Positions 1 to 9,036 of a stretch of 64,000 nucleotides of DNA are shown in pieces (position 1 is the stretch's first letter; the number at the start of each line of letters is the position of its first letter). The notes beneath the pieces were generated by a model. It was not told the DNA's origin. It searched no databases and was given only the letters and a program-made list of their open reading frames with translations. Source of the stretch: Vibrio sp. UBA2441 (GTDB taxonomy: Bacteria > Pseudomonadota > Gammaproteobacteria > Enterobacterales > Vibrionaceae); the NCBI GenBank assembly GCA_002342685.1, contig DDQN01000063.1, forward strand, positions 1-64,000. Reading direction: 5' to 3'. The position numbers and the translations under genes were made by a program.

Positions 1-18
1 CTTAAGTGAACGGCATTA

Positions 19-40
19 GCCTAATAAGGCGGTTTTTTTT
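19..40 (+). terminator. Possible terminator of a gene left of the window
   Basis: A short GCCT/AGGC stem with an AATA loop is followed by GG and a run of eight T on the plus strand. It faces a gene that would enter from the left and converge with lpdA. The stem is only 4 bp, so the call is weak. No clear terminator with a T-run on the minus strand is seen for lpdA itself. Confidence 0.4.
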
Positions 41-54
41 CAAACAACGTATTG

Positions 55-1479
55 TTATTTTTTCTTCGCTTTTGCATTCGGAAGGTCGGTAATCGTTCCT
101 TCAAACACTTCTGCCGCTAAACCAACTGATTCATGCAAGGTTGGGTGAGCGTGAATGGTTAATGCGATATCTTCTGCATCACAGCCCATTTCAATAGCCA
201 ATCCAATCTCACCAAGAAGCTCACCGCCATTGGTGCCGACAATAGCACCACCAATAACACGGTGTGTTTCTTTATCAAAAATCAGCTTAGTCATACCGTC
301 CGGACAATCAGAAGCAATAGCACGACCTGACGCAGCCCAAGGGAACGTTGCCGATTCGTAGTTAAGGCCTTCTTCTTTTGCTTCTTTTTCTGTTTTACCA
401 ACCCATGCAACTTCTGGCTCAGTATAAGCAATAGAAGGGATAACTTTAGGATCAAAGTAATGTTTTTTACCAGAGATCACTTCTGCCGCAACATGACCTT
501 CATGGACACCTTTATGAGCTAACATTGGCTGACCAACGATATCACCAATAGCGTGAATATGAGGCACGTTTGTACGTAGCTGCTTATCAACATTGATAAA
601 ACCACGCTCATCAACTTCTATGCCTGCTTTTTCTGCATCAAGCAGTTTTCCATTTGGTACACGGCCAATAGCCACAAGTACAGCATCATAACGCTCTGCT
701 TCTGCAGGTGCTTTTTTGCCTTCCATAGAAACATAAATGCCATCTTCTTTTGCTTCAACTGCGGTTACTTTAGTCTGAAGCATTAGATTAAACTTGTTCT
801 TAATTCGTTTGGTATAAACTTTAACGATATCTTTATCAGCTGCTGGAATAAGTTGATCAAACATTTCAACAACATCGATTTGAGAACCCAGTGAGTGATA
901 TACCGTACCCATCTCAAGACCGATAATGCCACCACCCATGATAAGCAGTTTCTTAGGAACTTCTTTGAGCTCCAGAGCATCAGTAGAATCCCAAATGCGA
1001 GGATCTTCATGCGGAATAAATGGCAATTTAATTGGACGTGAACCAGCAGCAACAATTGCATTGTCAAAGTTTACGGTTGTTTTACCGTCATCACCATCTA
1101 CTTCAATTGAATTAGGACCAGTAAATTTACCTAAGCCGTTAACAATCGTAACTTTACGCATCTTAGCCATACCGCCAAGACCGCCAGTAAGCTGAGTGAT
1201 TACTTTTTCTTTCCAAAGACGAATTTTATTAATATCAGTCTGTGGTTCACCAAAGACAATACCGTGTTCGGCTAACGCTTTAGCTTCTTCAATTACTTTT
1301 GCAACGTGAAGTAGTGCTTTAGATGGGATACACCCAACATTCAAACAAACACCACCTAAAGTGTTATAACGCTCAACCAATACGGTTTCCAATCCTAGGT
1401 CCGCACAACGGAATGCAGCAGAATAACCCGCCGGACCCGCACCAAGTACAACCACTTGGGCTTTAATTTCTTTGCTCAT
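55..1479 (-). CDS. lpdA: Dihydrolipoyl dehydrogenase (E3)
   Basis: FAD-dependent E3 subunit that reoxidises the dihydrolipoyl groups of the pyruvate and 2-oxoglutarate dehydrogenase complexes with NAD+. The 474 residues match the usual E3 length. Visible features are the N-terminal FAD-binding GAGPAG (13-18), the redox-active disulfide C45/C50 in GGVCLNVGCIPSK, an NAD-binding GGGIIG near 182, and the catalytic His-Glu pair in HAHPTLHES (H445, E450). The start is an ATG preceded by AGAGGT. It is the last gene of the pdh cluster, 207 bp after aceF and behind a hairpin. This suggests it can be expressed separately, as in E. coli, where lpd also serves the 2-oxoglutarate complex. Confidence 0.98.
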   Translation of the reverse strand: MSKEIKAQVVVLGAGPAGYSAAFRCADLGLETVLVERYNTLGGVCLNVGCIPSKALLHVAKVIEEAKALAEHGIVFGEPQTDINKIRLWKEKVITQLTGGLGGMAKMRKVTIVNGLGKFTGPNSIEVDGDDGKTTVNFDNAIVAAGSRPIKLPFIPHEDPRIWDSTDALELKEVPKKLLIMGGGIIGLEMGTVYHSLGSQIDVVEMFDQLIPAADKDIVKVYTKRIKNKFNLMLQTKVTAVEAKEDGIYVSMEGKKAPAEAERYDAVLVAIGRVPNGKLLDAEKAGIEVDERGFINVDKQLRTNVPHIHAIGDIVGQPMLAHKGVHEGHVAAEVISGKKHYFDPKVIPSIAYTEPEVAWVGKTEKEAKEEGLNYESATFPWAASGRAIASDCPDGMTKLIFDKETHRVIGGAIVGTNGGELLGEIGLAIEMGCDAEDIALTIHAHPTLHESVGLAAEVFEGTITDLPNAKAKKK

Positions 1480-1647
1480 TGTGACCTCTTGTAGTCATTA
1501 TCCCTAACAGGCTTTCTATTTCTTTTCAGACAGCAATAGTTTACAAAGATGTTAACGTAGTGAAAAGAAATTCACCGTAGCCTGTGAGCTAGACAACAAT
1601 TCCTTTTTGTTCAGCATCTCTACCAAGGAACTGTTACATTAAATTAT

Positions 1648-1676
1648 GAAAAGAAGGTGGTTTAAAACCACCTTCT
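1648..1676 (-). terminator. Hairpin between aceF and lpdA (terminator or attenuator)
   Basis: A perfect inverted repeat with arms of at least 11 bp (AGAAGGTGGTT at 1652-1662 and its complement at 1666-1676) starts just past the aceF stop. On the minus strand it is followed by TTTTCAT. It can end or reduce transcription from aceEF into lpdA. The remaining 170 bp before lpdA must then hold a separate lpdA promoter, which I could not place with confidence. Confidence 0.7.
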
Positions 1677-1686
1677 CTCTATCAAA

Positions 1687-3264
1687 TTACAATACCAATC
1701 GACGAATATCTGATAAGCAGCCGTTTAAGTAAGTAATGAAACGTGCACCCTCAGCACCATCGACCACACGGTGATCATAAGATAGTGAAAGTGGAAGTTG
1801 TAAGCGAGGAACAAAATCTTGTCCGTTCCATACCGGCTTCATCTCAGACTTAGACACGCCTAAGATAGCCACTTCTGGTGCATTTACAATTGGTGTAAAT
1901 GCGGTTCCACCAATACCACCCAAGCTTGAGATTGTAAAGCATCCACCCTGCATATCAGCTGCAGTTAGCTTACCAGCTCGCGCTTTTTTCGATACTGCCA
2001 TCAATTCTTCAGACAGCTCATAAATGCCTTTTTTGTTCACATCTTTAAATACTGGAACAACCAAGCCATTAGGCGTATCTACTGCAATACCCACATTCAC
2101 ATACTTCTTCAAGATTAAGCTCTCGCCATCTTCAGAAAGTGAAGAGTTAAATGATGGGAACGCTTCTAGAGCCTTCGCAGCAGCTTTAATAATGAATACC
2201 AGCGGAGTGATCTTAATACCAGAATCTTTCTTCGCTTCGACTGCATTCTGCTCTTTACGGAATTTCTCAAGTTCAGTGATATCTGCATTATCCCATTGAG
2301 TAACATGAGGAATCATTACCCAATTACGATGCAAGTTAGCACCAGAGATCTTCTTAATACGAGAAAGTGGCTTGGTTTCAATATCACCAAACTTGCTAAA
2401 ATCAATATTTGGCCAAGGTAGAAGGCCAAGTGCACTTCCATCACCTTTACCTGAACCTGCTCCCGCTTCAAGACGTTTAAGCGCTTCTTTTACATAGCTT
2501 TGAACATCTTCTTTCAGAATACGGCTCTTACGACCCGTTCCTTTTACTTTAGCCAGATTTACGCCAAACTCTCGAGCAATACGACGAACTACTGGTGAAG
2601 CATGCGAGTATTCATGATTTTCTTGGAAATCACCTTTCTCTGCTGATTTAGACTCAGAAGCTGTGGCCGGTTTTGCCGCCGGAGCTGGTTTTTCAGCAAC
2701 AGGTGCGCCTTGAGCAGCAGCAGCTGGTGCAGAACCTGCGGTTTCAAAAACCATGATAAGAGAACCAGTAGAAACCTTGTCACCTTCAGAAACTTTAATT
2801 TCCTTCAGCGTACCTGCAAATGGGGCAGGAACTTCCATTGACGCCTTGTCACCTTCTACCGTGATTAGTGACTGCTCTTCTTCAATAGCGTCACCAACAG
2901 AAACCATAATTTCTGTTACTTCTACTTCATCACCACCAATATCAGGAACATTAATTTCTTTTAGTTCAGCTACAGCAGGTGCTGCTGGTGCCTCAGCTAC
3001 AGGGGCTGGTGCCTCTTCAGCTACACTACCTTCTTCAGTATCGAAGATCATAATAAGTGAGCCTGTTGTCACTTTATCGCCTTCTGCGATTTTGATCTCT
3101 TTAACCGTACCTGCTTGAGATGCAGGAACTTCCATCGATGCTTTATCACCTTCTACAGTAATAAGAGATTGTTCTTCTTCAACCTTGTCGCCTACGCTTA
3201 CAAGGATCTCAGTAACTTCAACCTCATCGGCACCAATATCAGGTACATTAATTTCGATTGCCAT
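1687..3264 (-). CDS. aceF: Dihydrolipoamide acetyltransferase (PDH E2)
   Basis: Core E2 component of the pyruvate dehydrogenase complex, which transfers the acetyl group from lipoyl-lysine to CoA. The 525 residues contain two N-terminal lipoyl domains with the GDKASMEVPA motif (lipoylated K41 and K140), separated by Ala/Pro-rich linkers. A peripheral E1/E3-binding domain follows at about 221-258, then the catalytic domain with DHRVVDG near the C-terminus (H498, D502). E. coli AceF has three lipoyl domains (about 630 residues), so this is a two-lipoyl form. The gene lies 16 bp after aceE in the same operon. Confidence 0.98.
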   Translation of the reverse strand: MAIEINVPDIGADEVEVTEILVSVGDKVEEEQSLITVEGDKASMEVPASQAGTVKEIKIAEGDKVTTGSLIMIFDTEEGSVAEEAPAPVAEAPAAPAVAELKEINVPDIGGDEVEVTEIMVSVGDAIEEEQSLITVEGDKASMEVPAPFAGTLKEIKVSEGDKVSTGSLIMVFETAGSAPAAAAQGAPVAEKPAPAAKPATASESKSAEKGDFQENHEYSHASPVVRRIAREFGVNLAKVKGTGRKSRILKEDVQSYVKEALKRLEAGAGSGKGDGSALGLLPWPNIDFSKFGDIETKPLSRIKKISGANLHRNWVMIPHVTQWDNADITELEKFRKEQNAVEAKKDSGIKITPLVFIIKAAAKALEAFPSFNSSLSEDGESLILKKYVNVGIAVDTPNGLVVPVFKDVNKKGIYELSEELMAVSKKARAGKLTAADMQGGCFTISSLGGIGGTAFTPIVNAPEVAILGVSKSEMKPVWNGQDFVPRLQLPLSLSYDHRVVDGAEGARFITYLNGCLSDIRRLVL

Positions 3265-3280
3265 TATTCTTTCCTACCTC

Positions 3281-5947
3281 TTAAGCGTATAGCGGGTTTG
3301 TTTTTTCAGTGTCGATATCGAACTTCTTAATTGCTTCTACAACAGCAGATTTTTCAATATCACCACGGTTAGCCAGTTCAGTCAGTGCAGCCACAACAAC
3401 GTAACCTGTATTCACTTCAAAGTGACGACGTAGATTTTCACGGCTGTCTGAACGACCAAATCCATCAGTACCAAGTACCTTGTAAGACTCAGCAGGAACA
3501 AATGCACGTACTTGCTCTGCATAATTCTTCATGTAATCCGTCGCTGCAATTGCAGGTTCGTTACCCAGAACTTGAGTAATGTACGGTACTTTTGCTTCCG
3601 CCTCTGGGTGAAGCATGTTGTCACGCTCTACCGCCTGACCATCTCGAGTTAACTCGTTAAATGATGTTACTGAGTAAACGTCTGATGCAACGCCGTAGTC
3701 ATCACTTAGAATTTGAGCCGCTTTACGGACTTCATTCATGATTGTGCCAGAGCTTAGTAACTGAACTTTGCCCTTGGCACCAGCATAAGACTCAAGCTTA
3801 TAAATACCTTTACGGATACCCTCTTCAACGCCTTCAGGCATCGCTGGCATTGCGTAGTTTTCGTTCATAACCGTTAGGTAGTAGTAAACATTCTCTTGGT
3901 TTTCACCGTACATACGACGAATACCATCTTGCATGATTACCGCTAGTTCGTAAGCAAATGTTGGGTCATAAGAGATACAGTTTGGAACTGTATTCGCCAT
4001 GATGTGTGAATGTCCATCTTCATGCTGTAGACCTTCACCATTTAGCGTTGTACGACCAGCAGTAGCACCTAGTAGGAAACCACGAGCTTGTTGGTCACCC
4101 GCTAGCCACGCCATATCACCAATGCGTTGGAAGCCGAACATTGAGTAGTATATGTAGAATGGGATCATAGGCAGATCGTTGGTGCTGTATGACGTTGCTG
4201 CTGCAACCCAAGATGCCATAGAGCCTAGTTCGTTGATGCCTTCCTGTAGCACCTGGCCAGACGTTGCTTCTTTGTAGTAAGACACTACGCCGCGGTCTTC
4301 AGGAGTATACTCTTGTCCATGTGGGTTATAGATACCCACTTGACGGAATAGACCTTCCATACCAAAGGTACGTGCTTCATCACAGATAATAGGTACGATA
4401 TTCTTACCAATGTTCTTATCTTTAAGTAAGATATTTAGCGTTCTTACATAAGCCATTGTTGTAGAGATATCACGTTTCTGCTCGCCTAATAGAGGAGCAA
4501 ATGCCTCAAGTTCAGGCACTTTGAACTCTTGAGTAAACTTAGGCAGACGCTTAGGCGTGTAACCATGTAGCGCATCACGGCGAGCGTGCAAATAATTGTA
4601 CTCAGCAGAACCTTCTTCTAATTTCAGATAAGGAAGCTCTTTAATCTTCTCATCTGTAAGAATATCTTGCAGGCCTAAACGATCACGCAAGTGTTGAACA
4701 TGAGTCATGTCCATTTTCTTAACACCATGAGCAATATTCTGACCTTCGGCGGCTTTACCCATGCCATAACCTTTAATGGTTTTGGCCAAAATTACGGTTG
4801 GCTTACCACCAGTTGCTTTAGCATTGCTAAATGCGGCATATAGTTTAGAAGAGTCATGACCACCACGCTTAAGAGCGAAGATTTCATCATCCGTCATATC
4901 AGCAACCAGTGCCGCTGTTTCAGGATATTTGCCAAAGAAGTGCTCACGTACATAAGCGCCATCTTTAGATTTAAATGTTTGATAGTCACCATCAATTGTT
5001 TCGTTCATTAACTGAAGAAGTTTACCAGTGGTGTCTTTCGCCAATAGTGAATCCCAGTTACTGCCCCAGATAACTTTAACAACATTCCAACCAGCGCCTT
5101 TAAATAGACCTTCCAGTTCTTGAATGATGCTGCCATTACCCATTACAGGTCCGTCTAAACGCTGTAGGTTACAGTTAATGAGGAAGCATAGGTTATCCAG
5201 TTTTTCACGTGCTGCGAAAGAGATCGCGCCGCGTGATTCTGGTTCGTCCATCTCGCCATCGCCCAGAAACGCATAAACACGTTGATCCGACGTCTCTTTC
5301 ATTCCTCGGCCTTCAAGATACTTAAGGAAGCGCGCTTGATAGATAGCTGAGATAGGACCAAGCCCCATAGATACCGTCGGGAACTGCCAGAATTCAGGCA
5401 TTAATTTCGGGTGTGGGTAAGAAGGAATACCTTTGCCATCTACTTCTTGACGGAAGTTATCCAATTGCTCTTCAGTCAAGCGGCCTTCAACGAATGCACG
5501 AGAGTAGATTCCCGGAGAGATATGACCTTGATAATAAACTAAATCACCGCCATCTTTTTCATTTGGTGCACGGAAAAAGTGGTTGAAGCAGGTTTCATAA
5601 AACGCAGCTGAAGACTGAAATGACGCCATATGTCCGCCAAGATCCAAATCTTTTTTAGAAGCGCGAAGTACAATCATGATGGCATTCCAACGAATGATTG
5701 AGCGAATACGGCGTTCTAATGTGGTATCACCTGGGTAGGCTGGTTCTTGGTCGGCTGGAATTGTGTTGATGTAATTGGTAGTAATGCCCGTTGGCATATC
5801 TACACCATCAAGGCGTGCTTTATCTAAAACTTGTTCTAGTAAGAACTGGGCACGCTCAACACCTTCTTCACGTACTACTGATTCAAGAGCTTGTAGCCAC
5901 TCTTGGGTTTCCAGTGCATCAACGTCATTCTTCATGACTTCAGACAT
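3281..5947 (-). CDS. aceE: Pyruvate dehydrogenase E1, homodimeric type
   Basis: Thiamine-diphosphate-dependent E1 that decarboxylates pyruvate and reductively acetylates the E2 lipoyl groups. The 888 residues match the large homodimeric gammaproteobacterial E1 (E. coli 887). The ThDP motif begins at GDGEMDEPES and continues to the NCNLQRLDGPV segment. The first ATG (MSEVMKND) is chosen because AAGGAT lies about 10 nt upstream; the later Met5 has no such site. It is the first enzyme gene after pdhR, and the gap to aceF is 16 bp. Confidence 0.98.
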   Translation of the reverse strand: MSEVMKNDVDALETQEWLQALESVVREEGVERAQFLLEQVLDKARLDGVDMPTGITTNYINTIPADQEPAYPGDTTLERRIRSIIRWNAIMIVLRASKKDLDLGGHMASFQSSAAFYETCFNHFFRAPNEKDGGDLVYYQGHISPGIYSRAFVEGRLTEEQLDNFRQEVDGKGIPSYPHPKLMPEFWQFPTVSMGLGPISAIYQARFLKYLEGRGMKETSDQRVYAFLGDGEMDEPESRGAISFAAREKLDNLCFLINCNLQRLDGPVMGNGSIIQELEGLFKGAGWNVVKVIWGSNWDSLLAKDTTGKLLQLMNETIDGDYQTFKSKDGAYVREHFFGKYPETAALVADMTDDEIFALKRGGHDSSKLYAAFSNAKATGGKPTVILAKTIKGYGMGKAAEGQNIAHGVKKMDMTHVQHLRDRLGLQDILTDEKIKELPYLKLEEGSAEYNYLHARRDALHGYTPKRLPKFTQEFKVPELEAFAPLLGEQKRDISTTMAYVRTLNILLKDKNIGKNIVPIICDEARTFGMEGLFRQVGIYNPHGQEYTPEDRGVVSYYKEATSGQVLQEGINELGSMASWVAAATSYSTNDLPMIPFYIYYSMFGFQRIGDMAWLAGDQQARGFLLGATAGRTTLNGEGLQHEDGHSHIMANTVPNCISYDPTFAYELAVIMQDGIRRMYGENQENVYYYLTVMNENYAMPAMPEGVEEGIRKGIYKLESYAGAKGKVQLLSSGTIMNEVRKAAQILSDDYGVASDVYSVTSFNELTRDGQAVERDNMLHPEAEAKVPYITQVLGNEPAIAATDYMKNYAEQVRAFVPAESYKVLGTDGFGRSDSRENLRRHFEVNTGYVVVAALTELANRGDIEKSAVVEAIKKFDIDTEKTNPLYA

Positions 5948-5995
5948 GGCGGTCTATCCTTTTGTTAGTTGGATCTAGTGAACATGCAATGAATC

Positions 5996-6763
5996 TTAAG
6001 ATTCATTACTTTGTTGGATCCTTCGTAATGAGCGCTTTCTTCTGCTCTCTTCACGAGTTAAATCCAACAATGTTTCTTCGATATAAGCTAAATGAGAATG
6101 AGACATTTCTCGAGCCTTCTTAGGCTCTCCAGAAACAATCGCATTTACGATATTAGCTCTGTGTCTACTTACTTTTTCCACCACTTCACTGCGGCGGTGT
6201 AATAGTTTTAAATTCTGTAATACATTTTGCTCAAGGAGAGGTGCCAGGCTACGAACAATATGCAGTAATACAACATTGTGAGCGGCTTCTGTTATCGCGA
6301 TTAATGAATCCATTACCGCAACAGCTTCATCTTCTATATTTTTCTCTTCTTCAGCTTTAAAAATTCGATCCTGACTCAGGAGAATTCTTTGGTAATCTTC
6401 TTCAGTTCCACGCAGTGCAGCAAAATAAGCAGAAACCCCTTCTAAGGCATGCCGAGACTCAAGTAAGTCTAGCTGGGCTTCTTGAGAAGTTGATAATAAT
6501 TCGAGTAATGGGTCAGAAAAACCTTGCCACAAGGTTTCACTCACAAAGGTACCTCCACCCTGGCGTCGGGTGAGAAGACGTCTAGCTTCCAAACGCTGAA
6601 TCGCTTCTCTGATAGAGGGTCTGGATACATCAAACTGCAAGGCAAGCTCTCTCTCAGGGGGAAGTTGCTGCCCCGGAGAAAATGTACCTTCCATAATCAG
6701 CCGTTCAAGTTCTTTTTCAATCACATCTGAGAGCTTCGGCTGACGAATCCTTTGATAAGCCAT
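5996..6763 (-). CDS. pdhR: Pyruvate-responsive repressor of the pdh operon
   Basis: GntR-family (FadR subfamily) regulator of 255 residues. The N-terminal winged helix-turn-helix spans about residues 8-75 (LPPERELALQFDVSRPSIRE) and is followed by an all-helical FCD-type effector domain. In E. coli PdhR represses pdhR-aceEF-lpd and is released by pyruvate. The same role is supported here by its position directly upstream of aceE and by a perfect PdhR-type palindrome 44 bp before its start, which implies autoregulation. Confidence 0.96.
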   Translation of the reverse strand: MAYQRIRQPKLSDVIEKELERLIMEGTFSPGQQLPPERELALQFDVSRPSIREAIQRLEARRLLTRRQGGGTFVSETLWQGFSDPLLELLSTSQEAQLDLLESRHALEGVSAYFAALRGTEEDYQRILLSQDRIFKAEEEKNIEDEAVAVMDSLIAITEAAHNVVLLHIVRSLAPLLEQNVLQNLKLLHRRSEVVEKVSRHRANIVNAIVSGEPKKAREMSHSHLAYIEETLLDLTREESRRKRSLRRIQQSNES

Positions 6764-6806
6764 TTCGGTTATTTTTACTCTTATTATTTAATTTTTGAGC
6801 ACTGTA

Positions 6807-6823
6807 AATTGGTATTACCAATT
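6807..6823. promoter_or_regulatory. PdhR operator
   Basis: A perfect 17-bp palindrome, AATTGGTATTACCAATT, matches the known PdhR consensus ATTGGTNNNACCAAT. It lies between the pdhR start and the rest of the 412-bp intergenic region. Binding here would control the whole pdhR-aceE-aceF transcript. I could not fix the -10/-35 boxes around it with confidence. Confidence 0.9.
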
Positions 6824-7030
6824 CAAGAATGGCATGAAATTTAACATAACCCTAACCTTTATGTCTAGGTGAAAATTGATATAAGTCATATAAACCTTTT
6901 AATTTAACCACTTAGTAACAAAAGGATGTCGTATCTGTACATAATGCACTGACTCAAATTACATTTACGTCAAAGTAGATGCTGCTAGATATAACAAAGT
7001 GGTCATTTAAAACATTAAGGAATAATGAAG

Positions 7031-7169
7031 CATACCCAAGTGACCTCAAGATGCAGGGATCAGCGCTTCATCAACGAGTTAAATTCAAGGTAAAGATAAC
7101 TAAAGGAATGGCATTCCCTTGCAATGTTATCTGACGTAAAAATAGGCGCTTTGAAGTTGCTTGGGTATG
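7031..7169. repeat. Interspersed palindromic repeat, complete copy
   Basis: A 139-bp element bounded by inverted termini (CATACCCAAG at one end, CTTGGGTATG at the other). The symmetry extends imperfectly for about 19 bp per side. The interior (cttcatcaacgagtt, then ggaatggcattcc) recurs in inverted orientation at about 18690-18791. It has no transposase and looks like a MITE or ERIC-like intergenic repeat. It fills most of the pdhR-ampD gap together with the PdhR operator; the remaining 6830-7030 shows no gene. Confidence 0.8.
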
Positions 7170-7175
7170 ACTCTT

Positions 7176-7721
7176 TTAACTCAATTGCGAAAGATAAAAT
7201 CGCCAATCAAAAACAAGTCCAGGATCGCTTTTTCTCATTGGAGCGATATATTGATGGCCCGTGATTCGCTGTTTTGTAATAAGAGGAAATTGTTTGGTCA
7301 GTGAGTGAGAAACCTGTACTAGAGCACGGTATTGCTCCTGCGTATAAGATTCATAATCTGTTCCCTCCAACTCTATTCCAATAGAATAATCATTGCAGTT
7401 CTCTCGGCCAGCAAAGCACGATTTACCTGCATGCCAAGCTCTATCTTTAAATGACACAAACTGAACAACTTCTCCGGTTCTTCGAATTAAGCAGTGAGCA
7501 GAAACACGCATCTTATGGATAACGGGAAAAAAAGGATGTTCATGAGCGGATAAACGACCGGTAAAAAAACGCTCGATGGCATCTCCGCCATATTGCCCAG
7601 GAGGAAGGCTGATGTTGTGTACGACTAACAACGAAATATCTGAAAGGTTTGGTCTCTGATCAAAAAACGGAGAAGGAATGTGTTTTATGCCTTCCAGCCA
7701 GCCGTTGTCATCAATATCCAT
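7176..7721 (-). CDS. ampD: 1,6-anhydro-N-acetylmuramyl-L-alanine amidase
   Basis: Cytoplasmic zinc amidase that removes the peptide from anhydro-muropeptides during cell-wall recycling and so limits AmpR-type beta-lactamase induction. Family motifs are visible: SLLVVHNISLPPG (zinc His), RVSAHCLIRR, RAWHAG, CNDYSIGIELEGTDY, and the C-terminal GHQYIAPMRKSDPG with zinc ligands His and Asp. The start at 7721 (MDIDDNGWLEGI, 181 residues) is chosen over the longer frame to 7778 because AAGGA lies 5 nt upstream and the length then matches E. coli AmpD (183). It is divergent from nadC, as in other gammaproteobacteria. Confidence 0.95.
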   Translation of the reverse strand: MDIDDNGWLEGIKHIPSPFFDQRPNLSDISLLVVHNISLPPGQYGGDAIERFFTGRLSAHEHPFFPVIHKMRVSAHCLIRRTGEVVQFVSFKDRAWHAGKSCFAGRENCNDYSIGIELEGTDYESYTQEQYRALVQVSHSLTKQFPLITKQRITGHQYIAPMRKSDPGLVFDWRFYLSQLS

Positions 7722-7898
7722 TCTATTCCTTAATTTGTGTCTAACCTGAACGGGCTTGATGACCTTATCCACAAGCACAAATAAACCCGATAACCGTCTA
7801 GTACTTTAGCGAAATATCGCCAGAGATCAAAACCGTTCAAAAAATTCTGCCACTATTTGAGATAATTGATGCTGAATTTATTAAAAAGCAGGAGTATT

Positions 7899-8822
7899 AT
7901 GCCACTCATCCATACTTCTGATGCCAATTCAACAATGAAAAACACACACAATAGCCAAGCCCGACTCGATTATTTAAAACAACAGCTACCTTTAGAAATT
8001 ACCCGCGCCGTAGCAGAAACGTTAAGAGAAGATCTTGGTGGCACTCTAGATGAGTCAGCAGACATTACAGCAAGTTTAATTCCTGAAGATGCCATCAATG
8101 TCGCCACAATTATTACCAGAGAATACGGTATTTTCTGCGGTCAGGCTTGGGCTGACGAAGTATTTAAACAACTCGGTGGAACGGTCACTATTGAGTGGCA
8201 TGTCAACGATGGCGATAAAGTAGAACCAAACCAAACTCTCTGCACATTAACCGGACCAGCACGTACGCTTCTCACCGGGGAGCGTAATGCAATGAACTTT
8301 ATTCAAACGCTATCGGGCTGTGCGACGACTACTGCGACTTACGCAGAAAAAATCGAAGGTACCGATTGTCGTCTGCTTGATACAAGAAAAACCATTCCAG
8401 GCCTGCGTAGTGCTCTTAAGTATGCTGTAGCGTGTGGCGGCGGTTTTAATCATCGCATTGGTGTTTTCGATGCCTACCTCATAAAAGAAAACCATATCAT
8501 CGCTTGCGGTGGTATTAAGCAAGCCGTCTCTACCGCGAAGAAACTCAATCCCGGTAAGCCTGTGGAGATTGAAACAGAATCACTGGATGAATTAAAAATG
8601 GCCATTGAAGCTGGTGCCGATATCATCATGTTAGACAATTTTACTACTGATATGATGCGTGAAGCCGTCACTATCAATGCAGGACGTGCCGCGTTAGAAA
8701 ACTCAGGTAATGTCACGTTAGAGACCATCAGGGAATACGCAGAAACCGGAGTTGATTACATTTCTGTAGGTGCATTAACCAAGCACTTAAAGGCGATGGA
8801 TCTTTCAATGCGCTTTAAATAA
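7899..8822 (+). CDS. nadC: Quinolinate phosphoribosyltransferase
   Basis: Converts quinolinate and PRPP to nicotinate mononucleotide and CO2 in de novo NAD synthesis. About 307 residues with the family motifs EDLGGTLD, RTLLTGERNAMNFIQTLSGC, LLDTRKTIPGLR, KENHI and ETESLDEL. The ATG at 7899 is preceded by AGGAG; an upstream in-frame TTG at 7866 lacks a site. A later Met (MKNTHNSQ, 7935) is also possible from homologues. A strong terminator follows the gene. Confidence 0.97.
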   Translation: MPLIHTSDANSTMKNTHNSQARLDYLKQQLPLEITRAVAETLREDLGGTLDESADITASLIPEDAINVATIITREYGIFCGQAWADEVFKQLGGTVTIEWHVNDGDKVEPNQTLCTLTGPARTLLTGERNAMNFIQTLSGCATTTATYAEKIEGTDCRLLDTRKTIPGLRSALKYAVACGGGFNHRIGVFDAYLIKENHIIACGGIKQAVSTAKKLNPGKPVEIETESLDELKMAIEAGADIIMLDNFTTDMMREAVTINAGRAALENSGNVTLETIREYAETGVDYISVGALTKHLKAMDLSMRFK

Positions 8823-8836
8823 GTCCATTATTAATT

Positions 8837-8871
8837 TGGATAGAGGTGATAAATCACCGCTATCCATTTTT
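8837..8871 (+). terminator. nadC terminator
   Basis: A hairpin pairs TGGATAG with CTATCCA and GGTGAT with ATCACC, with one internal mismatch and a 2-nt apex, and is followed by TTTTT. It begins 15 bp after the nadC stop and separates nadC from the pil operon. The 165 bp that follow must contain the pilA promoter; I see no clear consensus. Confidence 0.85.
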
Positions 8872-9036
8872 CATTTTACTCATTTCTTTTTAACTGCCTC
8901 GAACTTATCTACAACCTAGCATAGCAAACATTAAATATTCGTTATCTCCTACGAAAAAGCGAACACTTCCCGTTTTAGTCGCCTATATTAGTTTTTATTC
9001 TCATATTCCTACTATTCAATATATGAGAAAAATATC

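Noticed and set aside
2753..3118. A 121-codon plus-strand ORF antisense to aceF
   Set aside because: It is Ser/Thr/Pro-rich low complexity mirroring the lipoyl-domain and linker codons.
7025..7093. Short plus-strand ORF MKHTQVTSRCRDQRFINELN...
   Set aside because: It lies within the interspersed palindromic repeat; such frames are by-products of the repeat.
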